DNA of 64,000 nt from CAYYJR01 sp964472305 (GTDB lineage Bacteria > Armatimonadota > Hebobacteria > CAIYQO01): contig CAYYJR010000011.1 in NCBI GenBank assembly GCA_964472305.1, positions 1 to 64,000 on the forward strand, read 5' to 3'. Position 1 is the first letter of the stretch; each line of letters opens with the position of its first letter. The position numbers and the translations under genes are program-made. Below, one piece after another: positions 45,487 through 54,603 of the stretch. The notes below the pieces were generated by a model that saw only the letters and a list, made by a program, of their open reading frames with translations, was not told the origin of the DNA and did no database searches.

Positions 45487-46617
45487 GTGCGTCTCGCCAT
45501 TACCTGTTTTGCCGGCATCGGCGGCAGCGGCATTGTCGCTACCGAATTGGGCAAAGGCCTGGCCGCCCGTGGCCACGAGGTGCATTTTGTCTGCGCCGAC
45601 ATGCCGTTCCGCCTGGAGGATCTGTCCGCGCGCCTGTATTTTCATCCCGTGCGCCCATTCCCCTATCCGGTGCTGCAAAGCCCGCTTTACGATCTGGCGT
45701 TGGCATCGCGGTTAGCCGAGGTGATGGCTGAGCAGCAGCTTGAGTTGCTGCACGTGCACTATGCCATCCCGCATGCCATCTCCGCGTACCTGGCACGGCA
45801 AATCTGCACGCATTCCTTCCCGGTGATTACCACGCTGCACGGCACCGATACGCGGCTGGTAGGGCTCGATCCCTCATATCGACCGATCACCCGCTTCAGT
45901 CTGGAACAATCCGACGGCGTGACGGCGGTGTCGCGCCACTTGGCCGATGCCACCCAGGAGGATTTCGCGCTCACTCATCCCATCACGGTGTTGCACAACT
46001 TCGTCGATACCGTGCGCTTCCGCCGGCGCGAACTGCCCCACTGCTATCGCGCGCAGTTCGCCGAGGAGAACGAGCGCCTGCTGGTGCATATTTCCAATAT
46101 GCGCCCGGTGAAGCGTCTTCTCGATATCGTGCGCGCTTTCGCCCTGGTGCAGCATGCGCTGCCTGCCCGGCTGGTGCTGGTGGGTGACGGGCCGGATCGG
46201 TTCGCGGCGGAACGGCTGGCCTGCGAATTGGAAGTGGCTGACCGCGTCACCTTCGCGGGCAATATCGCGCACGTGGAGAATGTGCTGGCGGTGGCCGATC
46301 TGTTCCTGCTCGCATCCGAAGTGGAATCGTTCGGATTAGCCGCGCTGGAGGCAATGGCTTGCGGCGTGCCGGTAGTCGGCACCGCCATCGGTGGCGTGCC
46401 GGAGGTTGTGACCGACGGCGTGGATGGCCTGCTGGTGGGGGTGGATGACCCGGAAGCGCTGGCGGAGGCCGCATTGTCGCTGTTGCGGGTGCCCGAGCGA
46501 CTGGCCGCCTTCGCCCGTGCCGCATACACACGGGTGGAAACCGACTTCAGTCTCGAGGCCGGCATCAGCGCCTATGAACGCTATTACGCGCAATTCCTCG
46601 CTCGCGCCGTCGTCTAA
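45487..46617 (+). CDS. bshA: N-acetyl-alpha-D-glucosaminyl L-malate synthase BshA
   Basis: The 376-residue GT-B glycosyltransferase makes GlcNAc-malate, first step to bacillithiol. Signature blocks: FAGIGGSGIVATELGKGLAA, LHVHYAIPHAISAYLARQI, TTLHGTDTRLVGLDPSYRPI, FSLEQSDGVTAVSRHLADAT and the late AADLFLLASEVESFGLAALE-like segment (VADLFLLASEVESFGLAAL). The GTG start has GGGAG 9 bases upstream. bshB and bshC are not in the window. BshA occurs in Firmicutes, Deinococcus and Bacteroidota among others; the porin suggests a diderm here. Confidence 0.93.
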   Translation: MRLAITCFAGIGGSGIVATELGKGLAARGHEVHFVCADMPFRLEDLSARLYFHPVRPFPYPVLQSPLYDLALASRLAEVMAEQQLELLHVHYAIPHAISAYLARQICTHSFPVITTLHGTDTRLVGLDPSYRPITRFSLEQSDGVTAVSRHLADATQEDFALTHPITVLHNFVDTVRFRRRELPHCYRAQFAEENERLLVHISNMRPVKRLLDIVRAFALVQHALPARLVLVGDGPDRFAAERLACELEVADRVTFAGNIAHVENVLAVADLFLLASEVESFGLAALEAMACGVPVVGTAIGGVPEVVTDGVDGLLVGVDDPEALAEAALSLLRVPERLAAFARAAYTRVETDFSLEAGISAYERYYAQFLARAVV

Positions 46618-46940
46618 AGCGGTATTTCCATCGGTTTTCACCGAAGCGCAGCGCGTATTTTTCGATATCTTCGCCCTGCCGTGCTGGCGTTTCTTTACCG
46701 GGAGATCGCATGGTTGGTGCCCGGTTACACCCGTGTTCCCAGAGGGAATACAGCGCTGCTGCCCGGCATAAAATCATTCGCCCACTAGGAAATCGCTGTA
46801 AAATATGGTACAATCCTATCATCCTCGTCGGAGAGCGCCTGTGAAGCCGGCCAGGAAGCGAGATGCATGCCGGTCATCCCTGAGTAATTCGGGGGCCAGA
46901 TGTTCTTTAGCTTACATGTCAATCCGCTGGAGGAGCTTGC
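46618..46940. other. Intergenic region between bshA and pilC
   Basis: The 323-base stretch holds a possible promoter (-10 TACAAT at 46809-46814, -35 weak) and the pilC ribosome site GGAGGAG. No gene is supported. Confidence 0.5.
46786..46814 (+). promoter_or_regulatory. Possible promoter for pilC and the sigma-GGDEF gene
   Basis: TACAAT (46809-46814) preceded by TATGG is a good -10; the hexamer 17 bases upstream (TAGGAA, 46786-46791) is a poor -35. The leader to pilC is about 120 bases. Confidence 0.4.
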
Positions 46941-48155
46941 ATGCCATCATTTCGGTATAATGCCATTGACCAGACGGGGCGCCCGTATTCCGGTACGCTG
47001 GACGCTGAAAATCTGGAAGCGGTGCGCGCAAAATTAGCCGAGTTACGCTACTACGTCGTTGGGATTGCAGAGATCGGCACCACCACCAGCCTCAACGATT
47101 ACCTCAAAGCCTTCTCGCGGGTCAAGCAGAAAGAACTCGTCGTTTTCAGCCGGCAGTTTGCCACGATGATCGACGCCGGTTTGAGCGTATTGAAGTGCCT
47201 GGACATTCTCAATCGCCAGACGAAAGACCCGGTGTTGCGCGACACGCTGGCGACCGTACGCCATGATGTCAACGGCGGTGCCAGCCTTACCGAGGCCATG
47301 AGCAAGCACCCGCGCGTGTTCAGTAAGTTATACGTCAATATGGTGCGCTCCGCGGAGGCCGGCGGTATTCTCGACCAGGTACTCGATCGCCTGGCGACTT
47401 TCCTGGAAAAAGACCTTGACCTGCGGCATAAAGTCAGCTCGGCGATGATGTATCCGACGGTGGTTTTCGTGTTCTCCGCCGTCGTGATGTGCGTCATGAT
47501 GTGGTGGGTGCTGCCCCGTTTCGCCACGATTTTCGAAGAGATGGGATTGAAAGAGCTGCCGTTTACCACCAAGGTCATGCTGGGATTTGCCACCAGTACG
47601 AAGAAATACTGGTACCTGGTCATCATGTCCATCGTCGCCGCCATCGTCGGCATCAAACTCTACGGACGCACACCGACCGGCGCATTGCACCTAGATAAAC
47701 TCAAGCTGCGCATGCCGATTTTTGGCGATATCATGATGAAAGTTGCTATTTCGCGCTTCGCTCGCACCTTCGGCACGCTGATCTCCAGCGGTGTCCCGGT
47801 GTTGCGCGCCATGGAAATCACCTCCGATACCTCCGGCAACCTCGCCATTGCCCAGGTTATTGAAAAAGCACGCACCAGTGTGAAAGAAGGCGAAAAAATC
47901 AGCGATCCCATGCAGAACAGCGAGTATTTCCCGGTCATGGTCACTCAGATGATTTCCGTGGGGGAAGAGACCGGGCGCCTCGATCAAATGCTCGTCAAAG
48001 TCTCTGATTTCTATGAAGCCGAAGTGGATGCCTTGCTCAAAGGCCTGGCCTCACTCATCGAACCATTTATGATTGTCGGTCTGGGGATCATGGTCGGTTT
48101 CATCGCCGTGAGCGTCATTTCCCCAATTTATACGCTGGTGGGCAGTGTGCATTAA
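46941..48155 (+). CDS. pilC: Type IV pilus/type II secretion inner-membrane platform protein PilC/GspF
   Basis: The 404-residue protein has two GspF domains (FSRQFATMIDAGLSVLKCLD; FARTFGTLISSGVPVLRAME), each followed by a membrane segment, and begins MPSFRYNAIDQTGRPYSGTL as PilC proteins do. It is the membrane platform for pilus or pseudopilus assembly. ATG has GGAGGAG 7 bases upstream. It ends in TAA directly abutting the ATG of the sigma-GGDEF gene. Other pilus genes (pilB, pilT) are absent from the window. Confidence 0.92.
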   Translation: MPSFRYNAIDQTGRPYSGTLDAENLEAVRAKLAELRYYVVGIAEIGTTTSLNDYLKAFSRVKQKELVVFSRQFATMIDAGLSVLKCLDILNRQTKDPVLRDTLATVRHDVNGGASLTEAMSKHPRVFSKLYVNMVRSAEAGGILDQVLDRLATFLEKDLDLRHKVSSAMMYPTVVFVFSAVVMCVMMWWVLPRFATIFEEMGLKELPFTTKVMLGFATSTKKYWYLVIMSIVAAIVGIKLYGRTPTGALHLDKLKLRMPIFGDIMMKVAISRFARTFGTLISSGVPVLRAMEITSDTSGNLAIAQVIEKARTSVKEGEKISDPMQNSEYFPVMVTQMISVGEETGRLDQMLVKVSDFYEAEVDALLKGLASLIEPFMIVGLGIMVGFIAVSVISPIYTLVGSVH

Positions 48156-49523
48156 ATGACTCCTCAGAATCCAGACACCGTTGACAACGCCTCCACCCGT
48201 GCCGCGGGAGAGCTGGACACGCTGGCGCAGTTTCGCGCCTTTCGTGCAACGCACGACATCGCCCTGCGGGATCAACTCGTCTGTCGCTATCTGCACCTGG
48301 TGCACAGCGTCGCCCGCCGCTTCAGCGGCATGGGCGAATCGGTGGAGGATCTGGTGCAGGAAGGCACTATCGGCTTGCTGAACGCCGTCGACCTGTACGA
48401 TCCCGAACGGGGAGTTAAATTCAGCACGTATGCCTGCCACCTCATCACCAGCCAGATGCAGCACTACCTGCGCGACCGCGGCCGGCTGATCCGTCAACCG
48501 GCGTGGGTGCAGGAACTGAACACCAAAATTACCCGCTCCACCGAACAGCTCGCGCAGGAACTGGGACGCGATCCCTCGTCGGCAGAGGTGGCGGAACGGT
48601 TGAACATCTCTGAGGATTCGGTGCAGAACGTGCTGGCCGCCCGCGAGTTGAACCGTGTGATGTCGCTTAACGCCCCCGCCGACGGCAGCAGCGACTCCGA
48701 GTTGTCGCTGGTGGAAAAGGAGAAGGGATCCGTCTCCAAGCTGACTGCAATGCAGTTGCCGGTGGAAGATCGCATCGTGCTCGACGACGCAATTAACGGT
48801 CTGAAAGAGCTGGAACAAAAAGTGGTGCGCCTCTTCTTTTTCGGCGATTTCAACCAGACGGAGATCGCGCGCAAACTCGGCATTTCGGTCAACTACTCGT
48901 CCTATTTGCTCCGCCGCTCAGTCACGAAGATCAAAGCGGTACTGGATGAACAGCGCATCCAGGAAACGGCGGCATTACTGGAGAGTGAAACCGAGCGTAT
49001 ACAGTTATCGGCCGATCTACCAACCCACGATGCCGTCGCCGGCGTTTATTCCGGTGCCTATCTGCGCGCACGGGTTGCCGAAGAGATTGCCCGCGGTCGC
49101 CGTTATCCGACCAATTTCGCGCTGATGCTGGCTGGCGTGCAAGGCTTCGATCCCGCTGATGCCGAGCAGGCGCGGCTGGTGCTGCCGCCTATCGGACAGT
49201 TGCTGCGCAGTTGTACCCGCATTGTGGACCTGACCGCCCATATCGGCAACGGTCAGTTCGGATTGCTGCTCCCCCACACGGGCCGCGAGGCGAAGGTGCT
49301 TGGTGAGCGCCTGTGCGTTCAGGTGGCCACGCGCGAATTGCTACCTCCCGGCTGCATGCTGTCGCTGGTGTTGAATGTCGGATTCGCGGTCTTCCCGATG
49401 GAGGGCGCCAGTGTGGAGATGCTGTTTGATCGCGCGGAACACGCGCTGGCGCAGGCTGTCAAGGCCGGGCACAATACCGTCATGGGAGTGCCGGTTGCCC
49501 GTATCCCGCTGAAAGTGGTGTAA
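48156..49523 (+). CDS. Sigma-70 family factor fused to a degenerate GGDEF domain
   Basis: The 455-residue protein has sigma region 2 (DLVQEGTIGLLNAVDLYDPE; KFSTYACHLI), region 3 (residues about 110-180; QELGRDPSSAEVAERLNIS) and region 4 with a helix-turn-helix (NQTEIARKLGISVNYSSYLL), resembling SigB/SigF/FliA group 3 factors. Residues about 290-450 continue as a GGDEF-type fold: VYSGAYLRARVAEEIARGRR, then HIGNGQFGLLLP and LFDRAEHALAQAVKAGHNTV. The catalytic GGDEF is replaced by GNGQF (364-368), so no cyclase activity is expected. Its ATG follows the pilC stop with no gap. Fusion call from sequence; c-di-GMP sensing is inference. Confidence 0.88.
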   Translation: MTPQNPDTVDNASTRAAGELDTLAQFRAFRATHDIALRDQLVCRYLHLVHSVARRFSGMGESVEDLVQEGTIGLLNAVDLYDPERGVKFSTYACHLITSQMQHYLRDRGRLIRQPAWVQELNTKITRSTEQLAQELGRDPSSAEVAERLNISEDSVQNVLAARELNRVMSLNAPADGSSDSELSLVEKEKGSVSKLTAMQLPVEDRIVLDDAINGLKELEQKVVRLFFFGDFNQTEIARKLGISVNYSSYLLRRSVTKIKAVLDEQRIQETAALLESETERIQLSADLPTHDAVAGVYSGAYLRARVAEEIARGRRYPTNFALMLAGVQGFDPADAEQARLVLPPIGQLLRSCTRIVDLTAHIGNGQFGLLLPHTGREAKVLGERLCVQVATRELLPPGCMLSLVLNVGFAVFPMEGASVEMLFDRAEHALAQAVKAGHNTVMGVPVARIPLKVV

Positions 49524-49770
49524 CCTGTCCGGCATGGCTTCAACGTCGTGTGGCATGATCGGTGACACATGGCGTGGGAATGGTGTGTTTCTGCTCTTGA
49601 TGAAGAAGGAATCGTGCAAATACCGGCGAATAGCTAAAGATACGATGAAAAACGATAACCCTCCCACAGCGCACCCCCGGTCGCGGGGCAGGCGTAATGG
49701 TCGGATAAGACGACGCACTTCGTGGATGACAGGCAATGGCAGGGGTGCGAGCATGGGGAAGGAGGCTTCG

Positions 49771-52700
49771 GTGAAACGAATGGGATGGCTCAGTGTGCTG
49801 ATGATCGTGCTGGCGGGCATGTGCTGGAGCGTCGCGACGGCGCAGTTCGCCTGGGATCCCCAGGAATTTATGGGGATCGATGAGATCAGACCAGGCATGA
49901 CCGGATACGGCAAAACGGTTTTCGAAGGCACCAAGGTCGACAAATTCGACATCGAAGTGATCGGTGTACTGAAGAAGATCGATTTCGGCTTCGACATGAT
50001 CCTGATTAAAGTGACCAGCGGGCCCGTTATCGATCGGAAGCTGCAAACCGTCTCCGGGATGAGCGGCAGTCCCATCTATATCGAAGATCGGCTGATCGGC
50101 GCGTATGCGTATGGTTGGGAGTTCCAGCAGGAAGCGATCGCCGGTGTCACCCCCATCGCGGCGATGATGGAATGTAGCCAGCCCGGTTCGACAGCGCCGC
50201 AGCTCATCGGCAGCCTGGTACCGCGCAACCGCGTGCTGCATATCGGCAAGCACATGATTACCCGCGTCGAGGTGGTGTCCAACCCCTCGGAAGCGCGGCA
50301 GTTGCAGGCGAAAGCTGATCCGACTACCATGGTGCTGGCGCCGGTCGCCACCCCGGTGTTTGTGAGCGGCATGTCCGAAAAGGCGCTGCCGTCGCTGCAG
50401 AAAATCTTCGATCGATATAATCTGCGCGCGTTGCCGGGCGCGGGTCCGATGGACGGTCCCGCTCCGCCACTGGAAGCGGGTTCCGCTGCCGCCGTGTCGC
50501 TGATGGAAGGCGACGCTAACATGAGCGCGGTCGGCACTGTCACCTACGTGAAGGGTGACACCGTGCTCGTATTCGGGCATCCGTTCCTCGGGGTTGGGAA
50601 GATCGACCTGCCGCTTTCCGCGGCGTACGTGCATGGGATTATCAGCAGCAGTGCCTCATCATTTAAACTCGCCTCGCCACTTGGCGAGGTGGGCGCCGTC
50701 ACCTCGGACCGCGCCTTTGCCGTCGCCGGCATTCTCGGGCGCAAGGCGGAGGTGCTGCCGGCTACGCTGTATCTGAACGATCCCACGCGCAAGTTCACCC
50801 GGCGCTATCAGGCCAATCTGATGAGTGACCCCAACTTCACCCCCGCGCTGCTCTATATGTGGATCATCTATAACGGCGCGCAGCAGATGGGCGATCTCAT
50901 GGGTGACGAGGGAACCTTTGTCGGGCGCATGCTGCTCAATACGGATACACTGGGCAGCATCGATCAAACCATCGCCGTCTGCCCGCAAATGAGCAGCACC
51001 TTCTTTCCGTTCAGTGAGTATTATGAGCTAGCCGACCTGTTAATGAAGAATCCGTATGAACCGGTGAAACTGAAGGAGATCTTCATCGACCTGAAATATA
51101 CTCCCGAGCGCAATGTCGCGGTCATCGAAAAGGTTACACCGGACCGTCCGATCGCCCGTCCGGGCGATATTGTCAACCTGTCGGTGAACATTCGACCGTA
51201 TGGCAAACCACTGGAAACGCGCACCGTGTCGGTGAAGGTGCCCGAGCGGGCGACTGAACCGGTGATGCTGGTGGTGGTAGCCGGCGGCACGATGGCCCCG
51301 TTTGTCAAACCATTGCTCAGTCCGGAGCCAACGTCGGAAGAAGGATTGAAAGGAGTGGTGCGCTGGCTCACTAATAATCCGTCCAACCAGAGCCTGCTGA
51401 CCGTGAAAATATTACCGTCACCCAGTTATGGGTATCGCGCGCACCTCTTGCGTGATGTGCCGTTGCCCGTGCTGGATCTGCTGCGGTTTGCCGAGACGGG
51501 CATCACGCCCCAAACCCGCAGCACAGGCGATTCCGGCGAGAATGCGCGAGAGGGGCAGAGCGGCGGCTTTGGCGGTAATGTTCAGCCCACCGCGTATATG
51601 ACAATTGAAGATGTGCCATATTCGCTGGGCGGCGGTCAGATTATCTCCATCGCCATCGATACCGAGGAACGGGCGCTGCAGTCGCGACGCGGCCCCTTCG
51701 ACTTCGGCATGCAGTTGCCGGTCCTGAGCTCGTCGCTCAACCCGGGGCGTGAAGCTCCTGAAGAAGGCAACGGTCCACCGTCGGGCAAAGATGAGATCGC
51801 CATGTATTCATCGTTGTTAACCCCACAGCAGAGGGCACGATTCGCGATGATGCAGGAAATGTTCAAAGTGCCGACGGCACCGGTGACGCGAATGACGTTG
51901 CCCACCCTGACGGGACGCACGCTGGGTCGCGCCGAGTTGCTCTCACGCGCCCTGTTGGCCAATCCACGTGCCGGCGAGGATGCAGAAATTGACGCCCAAC
52001 CACCGGGCGATGGCGAAAAAAGTGAAGCCGGTCTGAAAGACGCGGAAACCGATGAGAATGGGCAGGCGCAGGAAGAGGATAATCCCGACGCTGACAATGC
52101 CAAGGAGCCTGGTTATGGCGAGTTGAAGTCGCTGCTCACCCGCAAGCAGATGAGTTGGGGCTTGACAGGACGGCGCGATTTCTTGCGCGGCAAGCATCTC
52201 GGCACCGGCGTTACCTCGCGCGGCAACCTGGTGCTGGTGCCCGCCGTGCGCTCGATCTACCAGACAAACAAGCTCATTCCCTGGAAGATCATCACCACAG
52301 CCAACGGCACCTACCTGTCCGGTTGGGGCAGCAGCAACATCGTGAAATTCACCGCCGAGGGGAAGAGCGAAACCTTCTTCCCGAAGGTCGCATTGACCAC
52401 GCCCGTGGAAGCGGTGACCGCCCTGGCCAGCGATGCCGACGGCAACCTGCTCATCGGCACCTGGCCTGATCAGCGCGTCCGCCTGGTGGATACGACGGGT
52501 ACGGTGAAACGTGAATGGGTACTGCCCGGCGGATCCATCTGGGATCTGGCTGTCACAAAGAACGGCAATCGGTATGCCGCTTGCGATGAAGGAATGGTCT
52601 ATCTCCTGCGCGACCAGGCAGATGTGCCGCTGCAGGTGGCCTGCACGGTGCCCGATAAACAGGTCTTTGTGTTGTCCGCCGCCGCTAACGGCGACCTGCT

Positions 52701-54489
52701 GATGGCTACCTCGCCGCGTGGCAAGGTGTATCGCCTGAAGGCTGTAGACGGGCAACTGAATTCGGTGTATGAGGCGCAAGGTGCGGTGACCAGCCTGACC
52801 ACTGATGCGCAGGGGAACGTTTACGTGGGCACCTCGCCGCTGTGCCAGGTGTTCCGCATCAGCCCGGACGGCACCCAGCAGGAGATTATGCGCGGCATGG
52901 GCCGCGGCAATCGCCATGTGCTGTCGTTGCAAATGGTCGGCGATGACCTGTACGCCGCCACCGGACCGGCCGGCGGCATCTACCGCATCAGCCAACCGAC
53001 CAGCATGGAAGCAGAAGTCACCGCCGTCTTCGCTCGTGAAGACGCGCGGACCGGCGGTGAAGTTGATTCGGCCGGCTCTCCCGATGGCGTCGGCCCCGAA
53101 TCGGTCATGGTGAATGCGCTGACGGTGAATGCCCGTGGCGAACTGCTGGCAGCGGCTTCCACGCCCGGTCAGGTGCTGAAGCTGGAAAACCGTACACAGG
53201 GCGCCTTCCTTTCCACCGTACTGCAGACCCCGGTGGTCGCACGTTGGGGACATTTCGACCTTCATGGCAATTTCGGTGAGGGCCAGACACTGGTGGTCGA
53301 CAGCCGCAGTGGCAGCACCGCGGTGCCAGATAATACCTGGAGCCAGTGGACGGAAATCAGCAGTGACTGGTCGGAACTCACCAGTCCGCCGGCGCCGTTT
53401 GTGCAGTTCCGCGTGCGCATGTCCGGCGCGACGTCCCCATCGCTCGCCTATGCCCGCTTGTTCTACCAACCATCCAACCAGGCGCCGAAAATTCGCCTGC
53501 TGCAACCGCGCCCCGGCCAGTATTGGAGTGGAATGAAATCAATCCGCTGGGAAGCAATGGACCCAGATGGCGACACCCTGGTCTTCAACGTCTCAACCTC
53601 GCGCAATAACGGGAAGACGTGGTCGCTGATGGTGCGGACGCCCGACGCGCCCCAACCGGAAGCCGCGCCGAAAGAGAACACAGCTGAACCGGCGGATAAA
53701 AAAGCCGATGAATCACAGACGCCGAAAGCCGATGCCGTTGCAAAACCGGCGAAGTCCGGCAAGGAGAAGGTAAAAGGCGAGAAACCCGGGAAACCTGCGA
53801 AGGATCAGGTAGAAGTGTCGAAAGTGGTGGATCCGGTCAAAGGCACATCGACCGATACCAAACCCACGGCGGAAACGCCCAAACCGGAGGAGAAACCTGC
53901 GGTGAAATCGAGAAGATCCGATTCTGAACTGGCTGAATCCACTATGCCGTGGGATACCAAATCCACGCCGGATGGTCTTTACCTGCTGAAGATCGAAGCG
54001 TCGGATAAATACGCGAAACCCACCGATCCGAAGAGTGCGGTAGTCATCTCCGGCGCCGTGATGATCGACAACACGCCGCCGTCCATCGCGCTGGACGATA
54101 AAGTCTATGGATGGGACGGTCTGAAGCGCATTGTCCTCACGGATAACCTGACGGCACTGATGGGTGGCAAATACCGCATCGAGGATGGTCCGTGGACCGC
54201 GCTGGTCGCGGAAGACGGCATGTTCAATGCTCGTCAGGAAGCTGCGTTGCTGGTAACCCCCACCGGTGATGTCGCACTCACCAAGGGTGAATATAAAGTC
54301 GAACTCCAGGCGTTCGATTCCGCCGGCAATATGCTTGATCGCACGATCACCGTACTGGTCGGCATTCAACCCCCACGTCCCCCGGCTAGTTTGGACGTAC
54401 CGCCGGTGGGGGAGGCCAAAATCGGCGATATCAACCTCACCGAGCATGAACGCCGGCTGGCTGAGATCCTGTTGCGCGGCCTGGAATAA
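49771..54489 (+). CDS. Large exported S55 (SpoIVB-like) peptidase with beta-propeller and C-terminal Ig-like region
   Basis: The protein has 1572 residues from GTG 49771 (AAGGAGG 5 bases ahead). A signal peptide covers 1-25. Residues about 33-120 have IDEIRPGMTGYGKTVFEGTK and the nucleophile block GMSGSPIYIEDRLIGAYAYG (Ser98). His270 lies in LVFGHPFLGVGKIDLPLS, followed by a hydrophobic tract and SFKLASPLGEVGAVTSDRAF. Residues about 820-1140 are propeller repeats (GNLLIGTWPDQRVRLVD; GKVYRLKAVDG). A Lys/Pro/Ala-rich linker (1293-1393) precedes a C-terminal Ig-like part. SpoIVB-like peptidases cleave signalling substrates; the target here is unknown. Ser before His is opposite to SpoIVB. Confidence 0.82.
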   Translation: MKRMGWLSVLMIVLAGMCWSVATAQFAWDPQEFMGIDEIRPGMTGYGKTVFEGTKVDKFDIEVIGVLKKIDFGFDMILIKVTSGPVIDRKLQTVSGMSGSPIYIEDRLIGAYAYGWEFQQEAIAGVTPIAAMMECSQPGSTAPQLIGSLVPRNRVLHIGKHMITRVEVVSNPSEARQLQAKADPTTMVLAPVATPVFVSGMSEKALPSLQKIFDRYNLRALPGAGPMDGPAPPLEAGSAAAVSLMEGDANMSAVGTVTYVKGDTVLVFGHPFLGVGKIDLPLSAAYVHGIISSSASSFKLASPLGEVGAVTSDRAFAVAGILGRKAEVLPATLYLNDPTRKFTRRYQANLMSDPNFTPALLYMWIIYNGAQQMGDLMGDEGTFVGRMLLNTDTLGSIDQTIAVCPQMSSTFFPFSEYYELADLLMKNPYEPVKLKEIFIDLKYTPERNVAVIEKVTPDRPIARPGDIVNLSVNIRPYGKPLETRTVSVKVPERATEPVMLVVVAGGTMAPFVKPLLSPEPTSEEGLKGVVRWLTNNPSNQSLLTVKILPSPSYGYRAHLLRDVPLPVLDLLRFAETGITPQTRSTGDSGENAREGQSGGFGGNVQPTAYMTIEDVPYSLGGGQIISIAIDTEERALQSRRGPFDFGMQLPVLSSSLNPGREAPEEGNGPPSGKDEIAMYSSLLTPQQRARFAMMQEMFKVPTAPVTRMTLPTLTGRTLGRAELLSRALLANPRAGEDAEIDAQPPGDGEKSEAGLKDAETDENGQAQEEDNPDADNAKEPGYGELKSLLTRKQMSWGLTGRRDFLRGKHLGTGVTSRGNLVLVPAVRSIYQTNKLIPWKIITTANGTYLSGWGSSNIVKFTAEGKSETFFPKVALTTPVEAVTALASDADGNLLIGTWPDQRVRLVDTTGTVKREWVLPGGSIWDLAVTKNGNRYAACDEGMVYLLRDQADVPLQVACTVPDKQVFVLSAAANGDLLMATSPRGKVYRLKAVDGQLNSVYEAQGAVTSLTTDAQGNVYVGTSPLCQVFRISPDGTQQEIMRGMGRGNRHVLSLQMVGDDLYAATGPAGGIYRISQPTSMEAEVTAVFAREDARTGGEVDSAGSPDGVGPESVMVNALTVNARGELLAAASTPGQVLKLENRTQGAFLSTVLQTPVVARWGHFDLHGNFGEGQTLVVDSRSGSTAVPDNTWSQWTEISSDWSELTSPPAPFVQFRVRMSGATSPSLAYARLFYQPSNQAPKIRLLQPRPGQYWSGMKSIRWEAMDPDGDTLVFNVSTSRNNGKTWSLMVRTPDAPQPEAAPKENTAEPADKKADESQTPKADAVAKPAKSGKEKVKGEKPGKPAKDQVEVSKVVDPVKGTSTDTKPTAETPKPEEKPAVKSRRSDSELAESTMPWDTKSTPDGLYLLKIEASDKYAKPTDPKSAVVISGAVMIDNTPPSIALDDKVYGWDGLKRIVLTDNLTALMGGKYRIEDGPWTALVAEDGMFNARQEAALLVTPTGDVALTKGEYKVELQAFDSAGNMLDRTITVLVGIQPPRPPASLDVPPVGEAKIGDINLTEHERRLAEILLRGLE

Positions 54490-54514
54490 TCATACTCGCT
54501 TCCCGAAACAGTCA

Positions 54515-54550
54515 CGCCGCCCTCGCCTATTGGCGAGGGCGGCGTTGTAT
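54515..54550. terminator. Hairpin between the convergent S55 and GAF-GGDEF genes
   Basis: A perfect 13-base inverted repeat, CGCCGCCCTCGCC (54515-54527) and GGCGAGGGCGGCG (54532-54544), with loop TATT, followed by TTGTATT. It can serve both convergent genes. Confidence 0.7.
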
Positions 54551-54603
54551 TGCGGAAGATTGACGCATGGTGAGTGAAACTGGCAATGTATGATGCCCGA
54601 GGA

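Noticed and set aside
51943..53505. 520-codon frame antisense to the S55 gene
   Set aside because: Shadow frame; the plus-strand product has clear propeller repeats here.
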